Shown piece by piece: positions 5,497 to 10,544 of a stretch of DNA of 10,544 bases. Both the position numbers and the translations under genes were made by a program. Positions within the stretch are counted from its first letter, which is position 1, and each line of letters opens with the position of its first letter. Origin of the DNA: Candidatus Competibacteraceae bacterium (GTDB taxonomy: Bacteria > Pseudomonadota > Gammaproteobacteria > Competibacterales > Competibacteraceae); the NCBI GenBank assembly GCA_003527885.1, contig DPWB01000348.1:1-10544 (forward strand), given 5' to 3'. The notes below the pieces were generated by a model. It was not told where the DNA came from. It did not search any database and was given only the letters and a program-made list of their open reading frames with translations.

Positions 5497-6954
5497 TTAC
5501 CGGAGCAGCGACATCACGTTCTGCTGGCTCTGGTTGGCCTGCGACAGCATCGCGATGCCGGCCTGTTGCAGGATCTGCGACTTGCTCATATTCGCCGTTT
5601 CCGCCGCGAAGTCGGTGTCCTGGATACGGGAGCGGGCGCCGCTCAAGTTGTCGGACACGTTTGACAAGTTGCTGATCGTGGAGCCGAAGCGATTTTGCAC
5701 GGCGCCCAATTCCGCGCGGCTGGAGTCGATCATCGCCAGCGCGCCGTCGATAATTTTCAACGCCTTGTTAGAACCGTCCTGAGTGGAAATATCGACATCC
5801 GCCACCGAGTTGAGCGACCCGGACATGGTCGCGGCGCTGAGTAGATCGGCGCTACCACCGGAGACGGTGTAGGCCGCATCCGAGCTGAAGCTGACCGTAC
5901 CGGCCACGACGCCGCTGCCACCAACCGCCAGAGTAGACGCCGTACCCGCCGTACCCGCGCCATCGACGCCCGCCATATCGATATCTGGGCCGCCCGTCGC
6001 GCTGGTGTTCTTGAGTTCAATATTTTCGCCCTGTTCGTTGACCAGGGTGATTTTGTCTTTTGTCGCCGATAGGGCAGCGGTTACGCCAGTCTTGCCGGAT
6101 TGGTCGTTAATGGCTTTGGCCAGTTCGGTCAAGTTGGTCGGATCTTCCACCACAGCCGATACCTTGACCGCCGTCGAATTCGAGCTGGTAATATCTAAAG
6201 CGACCGTACCGGCGGCGCTCAGATTGCTTATCTCGACTTGAGAGCGCGCCGTGGCGGTTACGCCGGTCGTATCGGATTTGGCGTTGACCGCCGCCGCGAT
6301 TTTGGCGGCGCTGTCTTTGGCCGCCACGGCAACGGTATCGCTCCCGCGCCCGGAAATCGTCAGCGTTTGGGCCGCGATGCCGTTATCGCCGGCCGTGGTG
6401 CTTACCGTCTTGGCGGCCGTACCGTCGGATACCAACGCCCGATTGCCGATGTCGGCGGCGCGGGCGCTGCCCACGGTCACGCTGATCGTCTGGTTCGCAT
6501 TTGCGCCCACCTGGAATTTTTGCGCGTTGAAGCTGCCATCCAGCAGGGTCTTGCCGTTGAACGAGGTGGTGTTGGCAATGCGGTTCATCTCCTCCTTGAG
6601 CTGGCCCACTTCTTTCTGCAAGGACGCGCGGTCAGAGGCGCTGTTGGTGTCGTTGGCCGACTGCACGGCGAGTTCGCGCATGCGCTGCAAGATATTGGTG
6701 GATTCTTGCATCGCGCCTTCCGCGGTCTGCGCCAGAGAAATGCCGTCGTTGGCGTTACGGGTTGCCTGGGTCAGACCCTTGATCTGCGAGGTCATCCGGT
6801 CGGCGATCGCCAGACCCGCCGCGTCGTCCTTGGCGGAGTTGATGCGCATACCGGTGGTCAGGCGCTGCATGGCGGTGTTCAGCTTGTCCTGGCTGCCGAC
6901 CAAACTGCGCTGCGCGCTCATTGAAGGGATGTTGGTGTTGATTCCGAGTGCCAT
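5497..6954 (-). CDS. fliC: Flagellin FliC
   Basis: This is the filament subunit, secreted by the flagellar type III apparatus and polymerised under the FliD cap. At 485 residues it is mid-sized for flagellins. The D0/D1 N-terminus is canonical: [38 protein letters not shown] (32-51), and [12 protein letters not shown] (90-101), which contains the TLR5-contact segment of beta/gammaproteobacterial flagellins. The C-terminal D1/D0 region begins near 388 and ends [23 protein letters not shown]. The central variable region (about 170-385) is Ala/Thr/Ser-rich and carries two Flagellin_IN-like stretches (about 207-255 and 272-315). There is no Cys. The start at 6954 has GGAG about 9 nt upstream. Transcription is probably from the sigma-28 promoter at 7049-7075, ending at the hairpin 5441-5478. 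Confidence 0.98.
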   Translation of the reverse strand: MALGINTNIPSMSAQRSLVGSQDKLNTAMQRLTTGMRINSAKDDAAGLAIADRMTSQIKGLTQATRNANDGISLAQTAEGAMQESTNILQRMRELAVQSANDTNSASDRASLQKEVGQLKEEMNRIANTTSFNGKTLLDGSFNAQKFQVGANANQTISVTVGSARAADIGNRALVSDGTAAKTVSTTAGDNGIAAQTLTISGRGSDTVAVAAKDSAAKIAAAVNAKSDTTGVTATARSQVEISNLSAAGTVALDITSSNSTAVKVSAVVEDPTNLTELAKAINDQSGKTGVTAALSATKDKITLVNEQGENIELKNTSATGGPDIDMAGVDGAGTAGTASTLAVGGSGVVAGTVSFSSDAAYTVSGGSADLLSAATMSGSLNSVADVDISTQDGSNKALKIIDGALAMIDSSRAELGAVQNRFGSTISNLSNVSDNLSGARSRIQDTDFAAETANMSKSQILQQAGIAMLSQANQSQQNVMSLLR

Positions 6955-6980
6955 GATTGCATTCTCCGCTTATTGAGATT

Positions 6981-7008
6981 GAAAACTACGTTTTGATTTG
7001 GAGTTTTC
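6981..7008 (-). promoter_or_regulatory. Hairpin in the fliC 5' leader
   Basis: A perfect 7-bp inverted repeat, GAAAACT-N14-AGTTTTC, lies inside the predicted fliC leader. Its 3' end is 26 nt before the start codon, just upstream of the ribosome binding site. It could stabilise the mRNA or affect translation. The stem is AT-rich, so the structure is only moderately stable. Confidence 0.4.
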
Positions 7009-7048
7009 GACTTTTTGTATCAAGTGTGAACTCCCTGCTTGCTCTCAA

Positions 7049-7075
7049 ATATCGGCACTGAGGAATGGGGCTTTA
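7049..7075 (-). promoter_or_regulatory. Sigma-28 (FliA) promoter of fliC
   Basis: The minus strand reads TAAAGCCC (7075-7068), an 11-nt spacer, then GCCGATAT (7056-7049). This matches the FliA consensus TAAAGTTT-N11-GCCGATAA with the exact spacing, the full TAAAG core and 7 of 8 bases in the -10 element. The predicted start near 7043 gives a leader of about 90 nt before the fliC ATG. This is the expected late-class promoter for flagellin. Confidence 0.88.
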
Positions 7076-7106
7076 GGGGCTGGGGTGAAATTTTTGTGGG
7101 ATGGCT

Positions 7107-7238
7107 TCAGTTCCGCCGGTACTGGGTGGCGATCCGTTCGAAGCTGCCCATATAACGTATCCGCTTTTCCTCCTCAAGCTGTTGCACATCCGCCCATAAC
7201 TGGTTTTCCAAATCTTCCGGACGGGGAATCGTAGTCAG
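7107..7238 (-). pseudogene. Coding-like remnant, possible C-terminal piece of an Rpn/PD-(D/E)XK-type protein
   Basis: A 43-codon open frame ends at a TGA (7109-7107) and lacks an ATG at its left side; an in-frame TGA immediately precedes it. Its translation is strikingly protein-like: PRPEDLENQLWADVQQLEEE (5-24), then KRIRYMGSFERIATQYRRN. The pattern 'LE-Q-W---Q--EEEK-- -Y--S-ERIA' resembles the C-terminal region of Rpn-family (transposase-like PD-(D/E)XK) proteins as I remember them. No upstream nuclease part is visible, so if real it is a broken remnant. TTG at codon 10 could alternatively start a tiny peptide. The family assignment is tentative. Confidence 0.3.
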
Positions 7239-7265
7239 TCATTGCCGTTTTCTTCGAATGACCAT

Positions 7266-7312
7266 AAAAAACGCCGATCCTCGAAAATTACCCGCCCGCA
7301 GGGTAGCGGATC
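7266..7312 (-). terminator. Second candidate terminator downstream of flgL
   Basis: On the minus strand an outer pair GATCC/GGATC (7312-7308 with 7280-7276) encloses an inner pair TACCC/GGGTA (7305-7301 with 7293-7289). After GGCG this is followed by six T (7271-7266). The stem is interrupted but the U-tract is good. It would act as a backup to the hairpin at 7361-7384. Confidence 0.5.
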
Positions 7313-7360
7313 AAAACCGGAGTTTGGAGCGGTAAGAAATACGGAACGCCGTGTAAGGGG

Positions 7361-7384
7361 AAAAGCCGCGACTTCCGGCGCGGC
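7361..7384 (-). terminator. Terminator of the flgKL operon
   Basis: The minus strand reads GCCGCG-CCGGAAGT-CGCGGC followed by TTTT, starting 12 nt after the flgL stop codon. The 6-bp all-GC stem, 8-nt loop and short U-tract form a standard intrinsic terminator, separating flgKL transcription from fliC. Confidence 0.7.
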
Positions 7385-7396
7385 CTTGGAGAAGCG

Positions 7397-8605
7397 CTAT
7401 CGCATGTAGTTGAACAGCGAAAGGTTTTGAATGCGCACGAACGATTGCTGCGCGACTTGCAGCGTAAAGGTTTCCTTGCTCAGGCGGGTCGCGGCCTCGG
7501 CGTAGTCCAAACCGCCGACATCGTTGATGGTTTGCTGGAGATGCGTGGTGAAATCTCCGTTAACGGTGGTTTGTTCTTCCAGCGCTTTCAACCGCGAGCC
7601 GGCTTTGGCGCGCACGCCGGTCAGATGCTCCAGACCCTGATCCAGCGCGGCCAACCCGTTAGCCAGCGCTTGGTTGAGTTGCGCCCCTCTTGCCGGCGTG
7701 TTTCCACTGGTTTCCAGCGCGGTCGCCAGATCGTCCAGGGTCTTGAAAAAATCCTGTCGGGTCGCCGGTTGGATCGTGAAGGTATCGCCAGCGGCCGGGT
7801 TACCGCTGACGGCGGTCTGCAAGCCGGCAAACTGGATGCTTCCCTCGTCCTTGTAATTTTGATTGCTGAGAACGGCCGTACCGGTCGTGGTATCGGTCAC
7901 ATCGAAGGTCGTGGCGGAGGTAAAAGCGATGCTGTAGGAGTGGCCCACAAACGCGGCCGGATCGGTGACGCTGCCCACGGCGACGCTTCCGTTGCCGGTA
8001 TTGGTGGCGGTGGCCGCCACCCTGAAACTGCCGTTGCCGTTCAGCGCGCCCCGAAAAACCTCGTCGCCCGAATCACTTGCCGGAACATCCAGCGTAGGTC
8101 CAGCTTTCACCAAACGCTGGCCTTGATCGCCCTGATAGATCGCCTGATTGTTCGCGTCCAACACAAACGGTTGGCTGCGGCTTTGAAAGCCGGAAAACAA
8201 ATACTCGCCGTCGCCGTCCTTGGTGTTGGCCAGACTGAACATCTGGCTGTGAATCTGCCGGATTTCCTTGGCGATATCCCGGCGGTCGTTATCGTTCAAG
8301 GGCGCATTGTTCGCTTGGATGGTCAATTCCCGCGTCCGCTGCAACAGCTCGCCCGCGTCCCCCAGAGTGCTTTCTTCGAGGCTCATCCGGCCGCTGGCCA
8401 CATCGATATTGCGCTGGTATTGGTCGTAGCGGCCGAGTTCGTCCTTCAAACTCAGCAAACGGGCGCTGCCGACGGGATCGTCGGAATTGGCCAGAATGCG
8501 CTGGCCGGTGGCCATTTGTTGCTGCACCTTGGCCAGCGCCAGTTGCCCTCCATTCATGGCCTTGGCGCCTTGCTGGTAAAGCTGCGAGGTGGCGATGCGC
8601 AACAT
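7397..8605 (-). CDS. flgL: Hook-filament junction protein FlgL (HAP3)
   Basis: FlgL is the second junction protein, linking FlgK to the first flagellin ring. The 402-residue protein has the flagellin-like N-terminal helical region: MLRIATSQLYQQGAKAM, then QQQMATGQRILANSDDPVGS (28-47), a signature shared with FliC's 'LTTG-RINSA-DD'. The C-terminal D0 helix ends RIQNLSLFNYMR. The middle domain (about 185-285) carries a beta-rich module with NPAAGDTFTIQP (269-280) that resembles two stretches of FlgK. The length is typical of gammaproteobacterial FlgL with an inserted middle domain. The start at 8605 has AGGAGA about 6 nt upstream, inside the end of flgK; the genes are 3 nt apart, implying translational coupling. 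There is no Cys. Confidence 0.95.
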   Translation of the reverse strand: MLRIATSQLYQQGAKAMNGGQLALAKVQQQMATGQRILANSDDPVGSARLLSLKDELGRYDQYQRNIDVASGRMSLEESTLGDAGELLQRTRELTIQANNAPLNDNDRRDIAKEIRQIHSQMFSLANTKDGDGEYLFSGFQSRSQPFVLDANNQAIYQGDQGQRLVKAGPTLDVPASDSGDEVFRGALNGNGSFRVAATATNTGNGSVAVGSVTDPAAFVGHSYSIAFTSATTFDVTDTTTGTAVLSNQNYKDEGSIQFAGLQTAVSGNPAAGDTFTIQPATRQDFFKTLDDLATALETSGNTPARGAQLNQALANGLAALDQGLEHLTGVRAKAGSRLKALEEQTTVNGDFTTHLQQTINDVGGLDYAEAATRLSKETFTLQVAQQSFVRIQNLSLFNYMR

Positions 8606-8608
8606 GGT

Positions 8609-10510
8609 TTATCTCCTGATCGCATCCAGCAGGCTTTGGATGACGGAATCACCGATCTGGATCACTCGCGCTGCCGCCTCATAGGATTGCTGGTATTTCA
8701 TCAGGTTAGCCGCTTCTTCATCGAGATTGACGCCGGACACGCCATCGCGCGCTTGACTCGCCTGCTCCAGCAAGGCCGTTTGCGCTTTGAGGGTACTTTG
8801 GGTGGTGCTGCCGCGCAGGCCGACCTCGGCGGTCATCTGGCCGTGCAGCTCCTGCACGCTGCCGCTGCCGTTTAGCAAAGTCTTCCGGGTTTGCAAGCCG
8901 CCGAGTTGGAGGGCGTTGCGGTTGTCGCCGACGCCGCCCGCGTTGGAGCCGACCTGGAAGCTATCGCCCGCCGCCGGGGCGCCGGTGATCTGCACGCGCC
9001 AGCCGTTGACATCGATATCGGCACCGCTGGTATAGCCGATCGGCGCGCCACCGTCGATGGTGTACTGGGTGGGGCCGGTAAATTGAATACGGGTGGCGTC
9101 GAGCAAGTTGGGGTTGCTCGCATCGAGCGCGGCGCCCGCCGAAATTTTGCCGGTTCCGCTATTGCTCTGCGCGGCGGAGGTTTTGATCGGGGCGGCGGCG
9201 GCGATTTGACGGGGATCTTGAAGGGTCGCTTTGAAGTCCCGCGCCGCCGTACCGGTCGGCTGGATGAAAAAACGGGACCCGGCGGCCGGCGGGGTATTGA
9301 CGGTGATGCTCAGCCCGTCCACGTTCAAAGGGCTGGAGCCGCCGGCGACGGTTTTATCGTCCGACAGCCGGCGCAGGCTGTAGCTGGAACCATCGAAGGC
9401 GAGCTCGTAATCGCTGGGCTGGGCCTGACCGATGTCGGTGATGGCGACGCTCAAGTCCGCGCCGCTGGCATTGTAGCTCGCGTAGTCGGCGTTGTTGGTG
9501 TTGTTGGCGATTTTGGGGCCGCCGACCTTGAAGAAGTCAGCGCCCAACTGGTTGTTGAGGTCCATCCCCAGCTTGTGCTGGTCGTTGACGGTTTCCGCCA
9601 AGCCGGCCGCCATCAACCCCAGTTTGTTCTGGGCGGGATCGAGCACCTGCTTCTGAAAAGCCACCAAACCGCCGATTTCGCCGCCGTTCAAAAAATCGGT
9701 GACGATGGCGCTGGTCTGCTTGAAACGGATATCCAACTTGCGCGGGTCGGACGAGGCAGGGGCCGTTTCCAGCGGGTTGGTCTTGTAACCCTGCACCAAG
9801 GTCTGACCGTTACCGACGAATACCGTCAAGGTGCCGTCCGATTGCTCCAAGGTGCTGACCGGCGCTTTCCGGGCGAGATCGGCCACCATCTGGTCGCGCT
9901 GATCGAGCAGATCGGGCGCGGCGCCACCGTTGCCGCCCTGGGCCAACACGATGGTTTGATTGATCTTGGCGATGCCTTCCGCCAGGGAGTTGATGTCGCC
10001 GACGGCGTTGCCCAGGCTTTGATTGCTGCCCTGGCGCAAGGCATCCATCTGGTTGTCCAACTCCTGGAAGCGGGCGGACACGGCGTTTGCCTGACCGAGC
10101 AGGGCCTGACGCGCCGGCAGCGACGCCGGGCTGTTGGCGACATCCTGCGCGGCGGCGAAAAATTGATCGAGCGCCGGGGCCAATCCCGTATCGCCGGTGC
10201 CGAGCGCGCCGTCCAACTGGCCGATCCACTGGTCCATCGTTTCCGACTGGGCGACGTTCGAGCTATGACCGCGAACCTGCTGGGTCAGAAAATCGTCGTA
10301 AGTTCGGGTGATGGATTGCACGCTGACGCCGGTGCCGACATACATCGGCCGCCCCGCGCTACCGGCGAAGAACGGGATGTTGCTGCTCACCGAGGTCCGC
10401 TGCCGGCTGTAGCCGGGCGTGTTGGCGTTGGCGATGTTATGGCTGGTGGTGGCCAGCGCGCGCTGCGAGGCCATGAGCGCCGTCAGGCCGGTGCGCATAA
10501 CGTCTACCAT
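8609..10510 (-). CDS. flgK: Hook-filament junction protein FlgK (HAP1)
   Basis: FlgK is the first junction protein assembled on the hook tip. The 633-residue protein has the axial-protein N-terminal motif LATTSHNIANANTPGYSRQ (19-37) and the diagnostic C-terminal segment GVNLDEEAANLMKYQQSYEA (593-612), followed by a terminal helix that forms the D0 coiled coil. Residues 90-210 are helical D1. Residues about 330-540 are the variable outer domains, with two similar beta modules (about 367-418 and 476-521), each with a 'DG/NG-----------P-AAG--F' core. At 633 residues it is longer than E. coli FlgK (547) and similar to many other gammaproteobacterial forms. The start at 10510 has AAAGGAG 7 nt upstream. 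No Cys is present. It is the first gene of the flgKL pair; its promoter lies outside the window. Confidence 0.97.
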   Translation of the reverse strand: MVDVMRTGLTALMASQRALATTSHNIANANTPGYSRQRTSVSSNIPFFAGSAGRPMYVGTGVSVQSITRTYDDFLTQQVRGHSSNVAQSETMDQWIGQLDGALGTGDTGLAPALDQFFAAAQDVANSPASLPARQALLGQANAVSARFQELDNQMDALRQGSNQSLGNAVGDINSLAEGIAKINQTIVLAQGGNGGAAPDLLDQRDQMVADLARKAPVSTLEQSDGTLTVFVGNGQTLVQGYKTNPLETAPASSDPRKLDIRFKQTSAIVTDFLNGGEIGGLVAFQKQVLDPAQNKLGLMAAGLAETVNDQHKLGMDLNNQLGADFFKVGGPKIANNTNNADYASYNASGADLSVAITDIGQAQPSDYELAFDGSSYSLRRLSDDKTVAGGSSPLNVDGLSITVNTPPAAGSRFFIQPTGTAARDFKATLQDPRQIAAAAPIKTSAAQSNSGTGKISAGAALDASNPNLLDATRIQFTGPTQYTIDGGAPIGYTSGADIDVNGWRVQITGAPAAGDSFQVGSNAGGVGDNRNALQLGGLQTRKTLLNGSGSVQELHGQMTAEVGLRGSTTQSTLKAQTALLEQASQARDGVSGVNLDEEAANLMKYQQSYEAAARVIQIGDSVIQSLLDAIRR

Positions 10511-10544
10511 GAATCAGCTCCTTTGGCCCTCAAGACCTGGCGTG

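Larger units (their letters stand above)
6955..7396. other. 442-nt gap between flgL and fliC
   Basis: This stretch has no intact gene. In the transcription direction it holds two terminators for flgKL (7361-7384 and 7266-7312), a coding-like minus-strand remnant (7107-7238), the fliC sigma-28 promoter (7049-7075) and a leader hairpin (6981-7008). The 60 bases before fliC are noticeably AT-rich compared with the GC-rich genes around them. Confidence 0.8.

Noticed and set aside
7235..7396. Open minus-strand frame running from the end of flgL to a TGA at 7237 (ends WSFEENGND)
   Set aside because: It looks partly protein-like, but it has no start codon in a sensible place and crosses two terminator hairpins, so I treat it as chance.
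7427..8875. 482-codon open frame on the plus strand
   Set aside because: It lies entirely antisense to flgL and the end of flgK, has no recognisable domain or ribosome binding site, and is a typical shadow frame in GC-rich coding DNA.
10511..10544. Possible end of flgJ upstream of flgK (a frame ending GLEGQRS-stop)
   Set aside because: Only about 10 codons are visible, too few to recognise a protein, although flgJ would be expected here.
1..10544. CRISPR arrays, tRNA/rRNA genes, insertion-sequence ends, prophage or defence genes
   Set aside because: Searched by eye on both strands; no regular direct repeats, cloverleaf sequences, transposase genes or terminal inverted repeats were seen.

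Overview
The window is a contiguous piece of a polar-type flagellar locus, with every convincing gene on the minus strand. The gene families, their order and the GC-rich composition point to a gammaproteobacterium. The gene set flgK-flgL-fliC-flaG-fliD-fliS-fliT-fleQ is the Pseudomonas/Xanthomonas/Methylococcales type of arrangement. I cannot name the genus from the sequence alone.

In the direction of transcription (right to left) the layout is as follows. (1) flgK and flgL encode the hook-filament junction proteins. They are 3 nt apart, probably translationally coupled, and are followed by two hairpin/U-tract terminators. (2) A 442-nt gene-poor gap holds those terminators, a short coding-like remnant, a near-consensus sigma-28 (FliA) promoter and a leader hairpin. 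(3) fliC (flagellin) is followed by a strong 13-bp hairpin. (4) flaG, fliD (filament cap), fliS (flagellin chaperone) and fliT-like (FliD chaperone) follow. A plausible sigma-54 promoter lies in the fliD-fliS gap, and fliS and fliT overlap by 4 nt. (5) A solitary AbrB/MazE-type DNA-binding protein with no toxin partner comes next. (6) An atypical (tetrameric-type) PilZ protein follows. (7) fleQ, the sigma-54-dependent flagellar master activator, has its own good sigma-70 promoter and runs off the left edge of the window.

Together the promoters fit the known flagellar hierarchy. FleQ is made from a housekeeping promoter. FleQ with sigma-54 drives middle genes, and FliA drives flagellin. The products assemble the distal axial structure: FlgK and FlgL form the hook-filament junction, FliC the filament and FliD the cap. 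FliS and FliT are cytosolic chaperones. FleQ keeps the residues used for c-di-GMP binding in Pseudomonas and sits next to a PilZ-family protein, so the left end looks like a c-di-GMP-linked control point.

I found no mobile element with ends, no CRISPR, no tRNA or rRNA and no convincing plus-strand gene. There is no clear undescribed multi-gene system. The oddest items are the orphan MazE/AbrB-like gene inside the cluster, repeated modules in FliD and in FlgK/FlgL, the coding-like remnant upstream of fliC, and a possible leaderless alternative start for FleQ.
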